A stretch of 64,000 nucleotides of DNA from Lithobates sylvaticus (taxonomy: Eukaryota > Chordata > Amphibia > Anura > Ranidae), in the NCBI GenBank assembly GCA_028564925.1, contig CM053028.1, positions 367,703,012-367,767,011 on the forward strand, read 5' to 3'. This document shows, piece after piece, positions 10,600 to 22,104 of the stretch. Both the position numbers and the translations under genes were made by a program. Below the pieces are notes generated by a model. The model was not told the origin of the DNA, searched no databases, and saw only the letters and a list, made by a program, of their open reading frames with translations. Each line of letters begins with the position of its first letter. Position 1 is the first letter of the stretch.

Positions 10600-13500
10600 C
10601 CATCATTATTCGGGCATCATCTAAGGTCAGCATCTACTTTCTGGACTAAGGTGCCACAATCATGTAAATCCTGATGTCTATGCGATACTTGACTGTGTTC
10701 ACAAATATCTGATCCAGATTAGACACTAGCTGTAGCCTATATTACAGTCTGATCACTGGAATAGAAAACTGTAGAATTTTTTCCTGATGCCTACAGCTGA
10801 CCAAAAGCATCATCTCGGCCTAGGCAAGGTCCCTTTACTGGAGCTCAAAGATAGAATTTTAATGAAAAAAAGATCAAGGTTTTCTGAAAAGTGACACTTG
10901 CATTGTGACATGACAAGACTTTATTCATTGTTACAAAAAAACGAATTAAATTTTTATGTTAGCCAAGTGGTTAGTGCAGCACAACCATGATCTCCCTTGT
11001 CCACTTCACAGCAAGAATTTTTGGAGTTTGTGTGTTTTAATGCCCATGGTTGCAATGGTTTCTTCAAGAAGCTCCAGTTTTCTTTTTTTGGTTACTGGTC
11101 ATATGAATAATACAATATTTTAGATACTTTCACATTAGACTGTATATTATTTATTTTTAGCTTACAATACATCCGATGTGCTTCAGAAATCCATGCACTG
11201 ATTGATTTTTATTTGGGACCCTGGGCATCGCTTGAGGATAGAAATATCAGATAAATGACCAAAGTACCGATGTCTGGCCAGTTTTAGGTGTAATAGGTCA
11301 GACACAGATGTGCCTATTAAATGAATATTAATATGTATCAAAGTGTAAATACTAAGCATTAGCTAACTAAGTTATTGTTTCTCCAAAGCCACCAGGCTCC
11401 AGCATGTCCTGGGAAATGACAATTTAAATCTTCAAGTTTGAGCCTGATTGGTGGCTGCGGAAGAATAAAGACATGCATTAGTGATAGCACTATGATGCAT
11501 GAGACCCGCTTTACCTTATCAGAGTGCACTTTGATTATTTTTTTTTCACAGTGAAAAAAGTAGCATAGAATGAAATTGTGCCTCTGTTTTGTTAATATAT
11601 ACCTATCTATGCAGTTTATACAATAACTTTTTAGAAAAAATTCCTAGGCACGCTGGAACTGCAAATGACCTAGTTTGTCTGGGCTAAAACATTATTTCAT
11701 AAACCCATTGTGTAGAAAACGAGGCATTATTCAAGGTGTTTGCACAGCGCAGAATAAAAATAAGGTTACTGCAGTATTAGAGCTAGCTGGTGCCATAAGT
11801 GTCATAAGTAATACTCTTACACTACGTCTGCTATTTAACAACAATCCAAAACCCATTTTGAATCCTTCAGATTAATGCATTTGTTAACCTTTTGGTTAGA
11901 AGGGGGTGTTTGGAGGTATACAGTGTTTCTCACGCAAACCCCAGAGAAGAGTTTGTTACATTAGTCACACAACTAAACTTTTCAATTGAACTTTGGATCT
12001 GTATGCGGAAGAGTAAGTCAAGTTCAAGTAATGGGAAGGGACAGAGCCACCCAGGAAACTAATGATTCACTTGCTGACAAGCTTAGCGTACTTTGTTACA
12101 CACACGTTTCAGCATTAATTATGGCCCCACAATACATCTTCAATTATATCAAAATATTAGTGGTTCAGCAGCTGTGTTGGAAAACCTTTTTTGTACAGAC
12201 TCCAGACCAGGTTATTTGAACCTTAAACTAGACTCTTACCAGTGTTATAAAATGGAAGTTAACTTTTTGAAAAAGTTTATACTTTTTGAAATTTTTAATA
12301 TTATTTCCAGGAAATGGTAAACTAAGTCTTAGATTGTAAATAATTTTATGGTGTATACAGACATCTCATTATACCTACATCCACGCTTTCCCAAACGGTT
12401 GGTGCTATCCTTAATAACACTCAGCGGAAAGCTGTCATGCCTATGCAAACCCACTCGTAGGTTGGATGCTATTCCTCTGTTAGACAAGGCCAAAAGGTCA
12501 TAATCGATTTTAGAGGCCACCTGGTGGGTGCAGGCCATGAACTGACTCAAAAAAATTATATCAGAGCCGGATTAGTTGACCTTGCGGGGCTAGACCCAGA
12601 CTTAGACTAACTGCAAACTGTGGGCTGCCAGGCCTAGCTCAGGGAGAGGCCAGAGTGGGTGACCTGGTTAGCTGACCTCTTCAAACATCAGGAGCATTTT
12701 TCTGGCAGTTACCACGGTGATGGGGCAGCCCAAGCCTCTCTAACTTACTAAGTGGAAATGCTAAATCCTACCTTGAAGAAATGTCTTTTAAAAAATCATG
12801 CTGTAGTGATCCTTTATTTACTTCCAGCACACACAATTATTTCTCACAACTACTGAATAGATTAGGCGCATATCATACTCTAGAAATTGTGACAAAATTT
12901 AATATGGCAGATTTGACAACTTAATGCAATTAAATAGATTAAAAGATTAAAACGTTTACTTTAATGTCCTTCATCAACCATCACGGAGGATTGAATTTTT
13001 TTGCAACATTAATTTGGAAGGTTAGCTAGAACCCTTAAAGTAATATCAAGTAAATACTGATATTTTACTATTAATATACTGTGCTTTGATATGTGTAGTA
13101 GAATATATTTTCTGAGGAATTATTATCAATATGCACTATAGTAGTAACATAATATAAGGGTAGTTTAGGCACCGTAGTTATAATTGCTAAGTAGTTATTT
13201 CAAAGATAATAATAGGTTGGTATTGACATCTTTAGCCCTTTCAGAAATGATGGGTGTTACACCTTGGGAATCTATAGATAGCAAGGAACTATATACAATA
13301 TAGATACACATACTACACATATGGTTTAGCAGAAGCTACAACATGGCCACCCTTGAAGAGAAATTCCATCACTTGTTAAAACAACATTTCAGAAATCACT
13401 TCTCAATCAATAAGCCTCTGGTCATTAGAAAACATTTTCACTACGAGCAATTCATTGATTGAGACTTTCTCTACGTATAAACTGGTGGTAACATATCTAT

Positions 13501-13838
13501 TGCTGTCACATGCTCTCGTAGACCTCCCTTTTCCATTCATATTATATTGACTTTGGTGAGTAGAATGAATACAAACTTATTTTAGAGGCTACATACAGAA
13601 ATTGCACATATTAAAAAGACTGCATGATCTACATAGATTATATTGACCAAGCAGAACTCCTGTTATATTTGTAATCATTTACTGTACTGACTTTCTAGAA
13701 ATATTGTAAGCTTGATCTGTTCAGCATAAAACTGCTGAAAATGTAAAGTTCCAGCCGGCAAGGGACCTTCCCTTGGACACACCTATGGCACCGTTCCTGT
13801 GACTACAGTTGGTGGATGGCTCACACTTGGCAAAGCAA
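10600..13838. other. single-copy-looking DNA, no gene found
   Basis: The largest stretch of the window without recognisable transposon ends or tandem arrays. Word composition is balanced. Blocks at about 11350-11540, 11640-11880 and 11940-12230 look like non-coding conserved sequence (see finding). A 73-aa minus-strand open frame at 12329-12550 has no domain I recognise. No exon with consensus splice sites could be defended. Confidence 0.4.
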
Positions 13839-13853
13839 ATACAATATCTATAT

Positions 13854-14524
13854 CAACACTGAAGAAATGGCTGCACTCCAAGATCCATCAAAATTCTTAT
13901 TTAATAAACGAACATCCCAAGTGTTACAAACAGTTCAAATGGTAGACGCGTTTCACACACTAACAGGTGCGCTTATTCATTACTTGGTACCTTGGTAATA
14001 AATAGGCACACCTGTAATGCCCCGTACACACGGTCGGAAATTTTTTCCGACGGATTTTGTCCGACACTGGTGTTGCATACACACGGTCGGACAAAGTTGT
14101 TGGAAAATCCAATCATCCTGAACGTGGTGACGTTTGTTGCATACGACGGGACTACGTAGAGGCTAGTAGCCAATAGCTTTAGTCTTGTAATGTGATCTGA
14201 GCATGCGTGGCACTTTGTTCGTCGGAATTCGCTGCACACGATCAGAAAAAGCCAGATAGAACTTTGTTGTCGGAAAATTTGAGAGCAGGATCTCAAACTT
14301 TTTCTGTCTGAAATTCCGACCGTGTGTACGGGGCATTAGGGTGTGAAACACTTCTACCATTTGAACTGTTTGTAACACTAGGGATGTTCGTTTATTAAAT
14401 AATAATTTTGATCTTGCAGCCATTTCTTCAGTGTTGATCGTATGTGGAGGGGTGCCGAGGTGGGCACCTGTGATATCATTAGGCTTCCCGTCTCAGCTGG
14501 AGCAGTGAGTTTTTTTGTTTGGAT
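13854..14524. mobile_element. Penelope-like inverted insertion, MITE nested inside
   Basis: It is flanked by a 15-bp exact direct repeat, 'atacaatatctatat' (13839-13853 and 14525-14539), indicating insertion by target-primed reverse transcription. The insert has two inverted arms (about 13854-13966 and 14340-14436) sharing 'gaagaaatggctgca', 'aaacgaacatccc' and 'caaacagttcaaatggta'. Between them a 'cacacggtcgg' MITE has inserted (14017-14336). On the minus strand of the left arm, a stem (gcgcac/gtgtgt) followed by GAAAC and gcgtc resembles a degenerate hammerhead ribozyme core of the kind carried by Penelope-like elements. The class is inference: inverted paired ends, variable-length duplication and the ribozyme-like motif. 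A twin-primed LINE is the alternative. Confidence 0.5.
14017..14336. mobile_element. 'cacacggtcgg' MITE copy 3 (nested)
   Basis: The inverted ends 'atgccccgtacacacggtcg' and its complement are bounded by TA (14015-14016 and 14337-14338). It lies between the two arms of the Penelope-like insertion and is therefore younger than it. It shares 'gcatgcgtggcactttgt' with the other copies. Confidence 0.8.
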
Positions 14525-14539
14525 ATACAATATCTATAT

Positions 14540-15487
14540 AACATCACTTAAGTTGCAGAAAATGTTATGTCTTCTTTAATGCTTGCATAAGCAAGCTGGG
14601 CCTCCTTTTCGCTGTCATTTCCAGGCAACATAGCTTGTGTTTAAAAAAAAAAAAAAAGGGACAAGGACTTTTGAGCAGGTCTAGAAAGTGCAATCTTCGT
14701 TATTAATGTAGATCAAAAATTTTAGTTGAATATGTTTGCAAACTTTGAATACTAAAATAAAGATTGCTGCTCCCGCATCTGATTCTTTCGACGTCTCATC
14801 TGATAGAATTGTATTTTGAATGTACATATGCACTCTTTTAAAGACATTGGATATAATTACTTTGGGGAAAATGTAGTTGAAGAAGTTGTAGTTGAGGAAG
14901 TTGCAGGGAAAAGACTGCTAGCATAAGATCAGAGTTTCTTGAGTCATCAACCCATAGATTAAAGAATAAAACTTACCCTCAAACAGAACTCCTTCTAAAA
15001 ATAACAATAAAAAAACTAAATAGCCCATTAAAAGACAAAATAAAAAAACAGCCTTTGCTGCAATATTCACCTTCAGTCTAGAAATGTCCCCTGTAGCCCT
15101 TTTTATTTCCGCTTCTAGATGTCCTCAGTCTGGTGATCAGCATCATTCACACCACTTGTCCTGCACCCACCTCTGGCTGCGACTTGACAGTGAAAGAAGA
15201 AACAGCACAGTGATTATATCATCTCTCTGTTACTCTGCTTCCTCCTCCTATCAGCATACTTCTTGTCAGCACATTAACTTATTGGCCCCAGATCTCTCCA
15301 TAAAGAGTACCTGTCAGTGCCTGGTGCTTTCACACGGGATGTTTACATTCCTTGTGACGGCAATAAAAGAGACCAGAAAAAAAAATTTAAGAAACCACTA
15401 TAAAAAAAAATAATAGAATAGAATAAAACATATTTTAAAGCAATAATTCTAGCTCTAGACCTCCTTTGTAACTCTAAACTGGTAACC
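14540..15487. other. no gene recognised
   Basis: A-rich stretches at 14642-14656 and 14990-15060, and repeated 'gaagttgtagttgagg' words near 14880-14905. The 109-aa open frame at 15084-15413 has no domain. Nothing else is supported. Confidence 0.4.
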
Positions 15488-16390
15488 TGTAAAAAATATT
15501 TAAGCGTCGCCTATGGAGATTTTCAGTGTCGTCGTTTGTCGCCATTCCACAAGCATGCACAGTTTTAAAGCGTGACATGTTAGGTATCTATTTACTTGAC
15601 GTAACATCGTCTTTTATGTTTTACCAAACAATTGGGTTATACATTGTGTTTTTTAGCATTAAAATTCATTAAAATGTCTTAATGTTTGGTGCCCGTGGAT
15701 AGCATACCACCAGCCCTCTAGATTCAACACCCAGCTTCTCTCAATATAACTGGTTTCTGGATGCACCCCTCACTACAGGAACTCTTCCCCCTCTTTTCTA
15801 TCCCCCCCCTCTTTTTCTTATTTCCTTTCTCCTTGCAAGTCATCTGTTCTATGACTCGCAGGCTGCCTAACCTCAGTTTCTCCTCACAAATCTTTCTCTG
15901 AGGCTCCCGATTATATGGAGCCGGGCTACCGAAGACGCTCATCCCGCAGTAACACTATGTTAAATAAAGTAGCCATGAGATGAGGAAGTACATAAATGAC
16001 TATCACCAGATCTTTGATGGACTCTTAATTGAGCTGTACTGCAGATAGTCGCTGTATATTGTCCTTTTCCTTTTTTTTTTTCACTGAATGCTATGTTATG
16101 TTTGCAATGTCCAATTATTGGGACCCCCCTCCTTTCTCGTTATGTGTTTTGATGTATACGTTACATGCTTGTACTCACCTGTTATGTATATTTTCAATAA
16201 AACATTTGTAAAAGAAAATTCATTAAAATTTATTTTTTCCCAAAAAAACGACCACCACTTTATTCTCTAGGTCCTCGCCTATATAAATATATATAATGTT
16301 TGGGGATTCTAAGTAACTTTCTAGGAAGAAAATACAGATTTTTACATGAAAACAAGAAGTGTCAGAATAGGCCTGGTCTTCAATATATGT
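15488..16390. repeat. dispersed repeat split by LINE tail
   Basis: The sequence 'aagcgtcgcctatggagatt' and onward, and 'aatgtttggggattctaag' after the LINE tail, match a dispersed frog repeat as I remember it. The two halves are separated by the LINE insertion at 15676-16214. The family assignment is from memory only and the outer ends are approximate. Confidence 0.45.
15676..16214 (+). mobile_element. 5'-truncated LINE 3' end
   Basis: The insert is bounded by an exact 15-bp direct repeat, 'aaaattcattaaaat' (15661-15675 and 16215-16229). The right end carries an 'aataaaa' polyadenylation-like signal about 16 bp before the junction and a short A-rich tail. The T-rich 3' untranslated-like sequence has no long frame. 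This is the form of a dead-on-arrival LINE copy. The clade cannot be fixed from 539 bp; it is not obviously the same sequence as the full-length L1 at 35043. Confidence 0.7.
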
Positions 16391-18193
16391 GTATTTTATA
16401 TTTGCCCAGAATTCAGCTTTAAATACAGTATTATCAATCCTGTCTAGATTTCTGGACACATATCACAGCTAATGGTTTCCATTATTTGTGAGTATTGCTG
16501 AGGGGGGGGGGAGTAAGGGACGTCCCGACTAAGAGTGGCAATCCCATTGCAGGAACATGTTTACAGGATAACCATATCAACAGAAAATAATTAAATGTGT
16601 CCATTTAAGATGAGTTCACATGTGATTCTGGAAAAGTTTTATATGTAAACCATGCAGGCCTGGAAAAGTTTTTATGTGTGTGACAACATCATACCTTCTC
16701 CTTTTTATTTACTATCCACACATATCCACTATTTCTCAGAAAGTGAGCTTTAATTCCTGAGATGCAATTGAATGAACTATGCCTCAATAGAAAGGTGGGA
16801 TAATATGTTTTTCAATTTGGGTTCACCTTTTCTGTTTGTCATGTTTATCATTATCATTGAAAGTCAAAGAAAATCCCAAATTTTGGATTGACAACAAAAC
16901 AGTGACAGAGGGGAAATCTTCCAATGGGAACACTAGTTTTGGTGACCTGTGGTGACAACTAGAAATTCCCTTACTTTCGAGGGATTTCCTATCACTTTCT
17001 GTACTGACTATAGCACAGGAAGTGAAGGGACATTTTTCCAATGGAACACAGGCAAGACTGGAAAACTTGTAACCCTTCCCTTCCAAAAAAAAAATCCCTT
17101 TAGTTTAGCTTTACATTTTATTGTTACTAGGCTGCCATTTCTGACCTCTGCTGTTTAAAATGCTGTCTGACTGCTACACTGACCTTTCTGCTCTAGTACT
17201 TTATATCAATAACCTGTAACTAACATGCTGATAAGGCCTTCTGACTTTTCTGATCTACTTACGTGTGTCAAGTCGGTAACCAGGGTGTTATAGCATAACA
17301 GCCGGACAACCATTATTTTCAAACCAGATCAACAATGGTAATCCACATATTTTTATCATGGCATGTTTATTAATAATTATTAATAATAATTACAACCTCT
17401 TATAATTACAACCTCTTGGGTTTGTCCAAACTTGGGTGCAAACTGTATACATCAAGAAGCTGCCACTTCCACCCCTTGCCTCCCAATCAACTGCAGCCAG
17501 GGCCTTCCCCACCTAGCAGTTGCATGTACAAAAAAAAGCAGGGATGCTCATGATATCATTAACAATATGACTACATGGTCATATAAGGTAAATAATGTCA
17601 TTGACATTTGACTTAACCAAGGGTGAAACTGTCCCTTCTGCCCACTACTGTCCATTCAATTGCAGCCAAGGCACTCCCCACCCTGCAGCTACACTTACAC
17701 TAAGGGACACAGGGATCCTTCTGACATATGGAGCCACTGCAGATTGAAAACACATCTCCTTCAAAATATTTCCAAGCTGGAGTACCCCAGTGCCAAAAAA
17801 AGTTCCAGCCTTTGCCAGAGGTTCCTCATTTGGAGTCTCTTCCGGTCCACGCAAAGGAAAGACTTTCCATGTTGTTTTTTTTTTTTGTTGTTGTTTCGTT
17901 TTTTTAATCCAAAAATATGGTAACCCCATTTTAATCTATTATAATCTATAAACTGAAAAAAAAATTAATCAAACACAATACATGTCCATCCGCATCTGTA
18001 ATTTGCTTACCGTAATTAAAAATAACAAATATTAAATGTTTTTATCATTAGTGTGAACATTTCAAACAAATATATCAATACTGTGGCAATGGAATAAAGT
18101 GAGCTGGATAGCCTGAGAGTAATAGGGAGGAGGGGTTAAATAATTTATTGTAGATTTAGCTTTTATCCCCTAGATATAAAAGCGAAAGAAAAA

Positions 18194-18198
<5 letters not shown>
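16391..18198. other. mixed repeats, no gene
   Basis: About 16810-17160 resembles a dispersed repeat built on 'ggaagtgaagggacattttt' words, with possible relatives near 23300-23420 and 54170-54330. Two diverged copies of 'caactgcagccagggccttc'-like sequence at about 17440-17560 and 17630-17735 look like an old local duplication. A G9 run lies at 16502-16511. No gene is supported. Confidence 0.4.

Positions 18199-18243
<45 letters not shown>
18199..18243. repeat. (TA)n microsatellite
   Basis: An uninterrupted alternating T-A tract of about 44 bp. Confidence 0.95.
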
Positions 18244-18247
<4 letters not shown>

Positions 18248-19204
18248 AAACAAGTCTGAACATAAGAACTTGGTCACAGAAAATATTACAAGGTCAAGCC
18301 ACTGTTCTATAATGATCAGTAAGGAAGGCGTTCTGTATTGATCAGAGAGGAACTGCTCCAGGGTAGACCAGACTATGTGTAATGCACCTACAGTTTTCTT
18401 CCTTTACAAAGAACTGAAGTAACAGACTTAAAGGAGCACAATTAATACTACTTGACAAACCATGATCCAAAGCTCATGTGCCCATGAGTAAAACTTCAAG
18501 GAAGCAATAAAAATATGGTGACATATGGATCAATAGTGGCATAGCTTGGAGCTTTTTTTTTTTTTTTTTTTTACCAAGGATTAACAGCAAACATAAAAAA
18601 ATTATTTAGCAGCAGAATAAATTGGAATAAATCATATATTTGACCCCTGTATATCAAGCATCAAAAAGTTAGGGCTGCATACGCCCAAACATACCGAAAC
18701 CTAACATAGCATATTATACTATAAAAACACCATAAGGGTGTATAATTAATACATGGGTCACTTGCTGTGCTGTTTATAATGCATGTTTAATCATATCTGT
18801 TTCATGACTGACTCAATTAAGTGGTATATTATTAGATAATAGGTTCACATGCTCAGTTCTATAGCCTTCTTATTGACTGCCATTCTGTGTAAGTAGCACG
18901 TAACATGACCCTATTATTGGGGCCGCTCTACTAAAGGAGTATAGACTGTGAAAAGTGAAAGTTCTTTGAGGTTAGTACATAAGAATCGTCATTCACTTTA
19001 AATACCCAATCATGTTCAACTTTTTTTTTTCTTGAACATGAATGGATGAAAGGAGAAATACCTTATTTACCAAGCTCATTCAACTTCCACTTTGCAACAA
19101 TGGTTTTACTACATCTTTACTCTCTTAGCAAATCAACCTAAAAAAAGGCAAAGTATTGTTTAAATATCAAATGCCAGTGTAATAAAAGTCTTCCTAGGTA
19201 AATA
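18244..19204. other. no gene recognised
   Basis: AT-rich, with a T run near 18555-18572. No repeat ends, exon or RNA gene could be defended. Confidence 0.4.
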
Positions 19205-19492
19205 TCAGCTCCAGCCAAAACTTGATTTAATACTGGATAGGTTGGGGACAGGTTAGAAACTCTGTCCAGTTTATTGCTGCCTGTGTCCTTGTCATTGGAA
19301 TAAGAAATAAGGGAAAATCTAAGGAAAATAAATAAAAAATACCCGTCTTAGCTGGAGCAGAGAAGGGCCAGAATCTCTATCGGCTTCTTATTGTGTGTGT
19401 CTCTGTCCTGGAACAGTCTGCAATAAACCGAGGCATTTTAACCCATTCAATCCAAAATTACAAATAAATACAAATTTGGTTGGAGCTGGACC
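19205..19492. repeat. possible MITE with 'cagctccagccaaa' ends
   Basis: 'cagctccagccaaaac' at the left is mirrored by 'tttggttggagctg' at the right. The interior holds two 'tctgtcc' segments. No target duplication is evident, so this is tentative. Confidence 0.4.
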
Positions 19493-20640
19493 TTCAAAGT
19501 GTACATTTTATTCAAATAGGCAAAGATCAATGGGTGAAGCAAACAAAAAAACATTAGTAACTAGCTTTTGCCATTCATTGGCCTGCCTAGAGTAAACAAA
19601 ATAAAATTTCTATGGGTTACTGCGATGTGTACATCATCCTTGTTCTTACTGCATGAACCTGTGATGTACTTTTCCTTATGTATTTTTCTAGCGACTTATA
19701 AAGTATTTAGGACTCGTGACAAAAGTTTAAAATGAGACAGCATGTCTTTAGGAGATAATTTTCGGATAACACAACTGCAACTTTTGTATACAGTGCATTA
19801 TTTTAAATGCTTAAATGACGTATCTGGAGGTAGAAAACAATGCTTTTTTTATATAATTATGATCACTATTAATATTTAATTAGTTAAAAATATCAGCTGG
19901 AAATAGGGTGCTATTATAAAAATCCTAGCCTTAATTATGGTAAAAAGCCAGCGGCTTCTGAGAGAGTGAGCAATCATCATTTGCGGCAGGACAAGGTGGT
20001 CACACGGGGAGTCACTATGTTTGGGTTATTAGGTGCCCTTGCCTCTGCTGTCTGCAGATAAATAGGGATGCCACATAATCGATACAAAGCCCACAGCTGT
20101 CATTTATCCTAAACCAAGTCCTGACAGGAAGATCACCACAACTGTCACTTCAAAGTTCCCTTTCCTTTTAATGTCTGTCTCCAGACATGACAGGGTGCCA
20201 CTATTGATTAACCCTTTCAGTGTTGCTGCTGCAGTACCATACATGGGGTAAAACATACAAGTGGATTTGAAGAACGTGATACCACAATTCTGCATGATTG
20301 ACATTCTTGTTTCAAAGGCGTCATTACAAGAATGCATGTTTTCCAAGTAAGGTTAGAGATTCAGCATTGTTTTCCAATGCACTTGACAACAAGTATAACA
20401 TATGCGGATAGATAATAATTTTTTTCTTTTATTTGGAGCATCTTTGTTTGAATTTACATTTGTATTATTTTTCTGCTTCACAGCTAAGTGCATAAAAAAC
20501 ATCCAACAACATTAGGAAATTTTGACTTTTTGGCTACCTATATACCTCGTTGAAGCTTTGAAGTGAACGTTTTCATATCAACAGCTGTTTTGATTATAAT
20601 GTGCATGCAACATGAAAAAAAGAGAACAAAATCACAATGG
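19493..20640. other. single-copy DNA with possible conserved block
   Basis: No transposon ends are visible. About 19795-20345 has balanced, non-repetitive sequence with homeodomain-like TAATTA and 'ttaattagttaa' words. It has the look of a conserved non-coding element. This rests on appearance alone; no alignment was possible. Confidence 0.3.
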
Positions 20641-20990
20641 TTGAGCCAGAGGCTCTAATAGGCTTCAAAAAGGGTGGGCTCGGGGTGCCGATCACTGCGC
20701 CCTGAGCCCACCCAGTTGTGTGACAATAGCAAATTGATATTCACTATTGCCTTCCTGCTTCTCCTCCCAGCTAATCAGGAAGCAGGTCGAGCGGGTTAAG
20801 ACCCAACTGGCCAAGAGGAGAAGCAATCATATTGGCTACCAAGGGAAGGAGGAGGGAAGCCGCCATGGAGGAGGAGGAGATGCAAGAAGGAGCTGAAGCT
20901 GCTAGATGGGGTAAGTGTGGTGCTGGTGGGGGGATGGGCCGGGGGGGGGTGGTGGTGACGGGTGTCTTGTATACAGCACCAGCCTCCACT
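20641..20990. repeat. GC-rich dispersed repeat, probable
   Basis: 'agaggctctaataggcttc' followed by 'gggtgggctcggggtgccga', then an A/G-rich part with 'gccatggaggaggaggaga' and 'gctgctagatggggtaagt'. I remember this as a frog dispersed repeat. The Glu-rich open frame starting at 20832 ends at a donor-like GTAAGT but has no domain, and the sequence looks repetitive, so no gene is called. Confidence 0.35.
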
Positions 20991-21137
20991 GGTTGGAAAT
21001 GTACATGTATTCACATCTGAACAGATTTTCCTCACTAAACAAATGTAATTGCAAAAGCAACTCCGAGGCAGCTGGTAGCAAAGCAAAAACAAAGCAGAGG
21101 CAAGTTAAAGAAAGACAGAAGCACCTGAAAGCATAGT

Positions 21138-21302
21138 AGGGTTGATTTACTAAAATTGGAGAGTGCAAAATCTGGTGCAGCTCTCTATAGAAACCATTCA
21201 GGTTACAGTTTACTGAAATTAGAAGCTGATTGGCTACCATGCACAGCTGCACCAGATTTTGCACTCTCCAGTTTTAGTAAATCCCCCCCCCCCCCCCCCC
21301 CC
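21138..21302. mobile_element. 'gggttgatttactaaa' MITE copy 1
   Basis: Inverted ends: 'gggttgatttactaaaattg' at the left and 'ccagttttagtaaatccccc' at the right, with 'agtgcaaaatctggtgcag' paired to 'ctgcaccagattttgcact'. The right end runs into a C20 homopolymer (21283-21302). Relatives are at 52543-52731 and 60762-60851, and a longer related palindrome at 25661 and 45052. Confidence 0.7.
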
Positions 21303-21673
21303 AGTCTTTGACTCAATTCTGAGCATGATGCCTATGTATATGAGCCTGAACCCTCTCATGTTTCTAATTACCTTGTTGCACATTACCTAAAAAAATAGAA
21401 CCAGCCCATTCTTTCCCTGAAGATAGAAAAAAAAAAAAACGCTCATAGGTAACAATTATTTGACTGGATACCATAATTAGCAAACCAAGCATACAGAAAA
21501 CCAACATTGGAAACAAAATACACTTTTGCCACATGTTCCATATAGTTAATTTTCTAGAGCTGTAACATAGGAAGGGCTGCATTGGCAGATGCCTGATACC
21601 GGTACACAGTAGAGTCAAGGGGGTCAACATCACTTTGGAAAAAATAAATGCCTTTTACAACTGAATCTGACTC
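21303..21673. other. no gene recognised
   Basis: Short single-copy-looking stretch with an A12 run near 21429. The 89-aa minus-strand open frame has no recognisable domain. Confidence 0.4.
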
Positions 21674-21676
21674 TTA

Positions 21677-22101
21677 TGCCGCGTACACACGACCGGTCCT
21701 TCCGTCGGAATGAACTCCGGTGGTCTTTCCGACGGAGTTCCACCGAAACGGTCTTGCCTACACATGATCACACCAAAGTCCGACCGCCTAGAACGCGGTG
21801 ACGAACAACACGTATGACGTGACTAGAAAAAGGAAGTTCAATAGCCAGTAGCCAATAGCTTCCGTCTCGTACTTGCTTCAGAGCATGCGTCGTTTTTGGT
21901 CTGTCGGAACAGCATACAGACGAGCGGTTTTCCCAATAAAAATTGGTTCCGTCGGATAAATTTAGAACATGTTCTATTTCTAGGTCCATCAGAATTTTCG
22001 AAAAACAAAAGTCAGATGAGGCCCACACACGATCGGAATGTCCAATGAAAAGATTCCGTCTGACTTTTTCTGCCGGAAAGCCCGACCGTGTGTATGCGGC
22101 A
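21677..22101. mobile_element. 'cacacggtcgg' MITE copy 4, diverged
   Basis: The inverted ends 'tgccgcgtacacacgacc' and 'gaccgtgtgtatgcggca' are flanked by TTA at both sides (21674-21676 and 22102-22104). A different subfamily from the copies at 3482, 5002 and 14017 ('gccgcg' rather than 'gcccc'). Non-autonomous. Confidence 0.75.
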
Positions 22102-22104
22102 TTA

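Noticed and set aside
13946-13990. Functional hammerhead ribozyme
   Set aside because: The core 'gtaatga' differs from the required CTGATGA at two positions and no good first stem forms, so it is kept only as a family marker.
20832-20920. Glu-rich exon ending at GTAAGT
   Set aside because: It is an A/G-rich stretch in a probable dispersed repeat, has no acceptor or domain, and its composition makes ATG and donor matches likely by chance.
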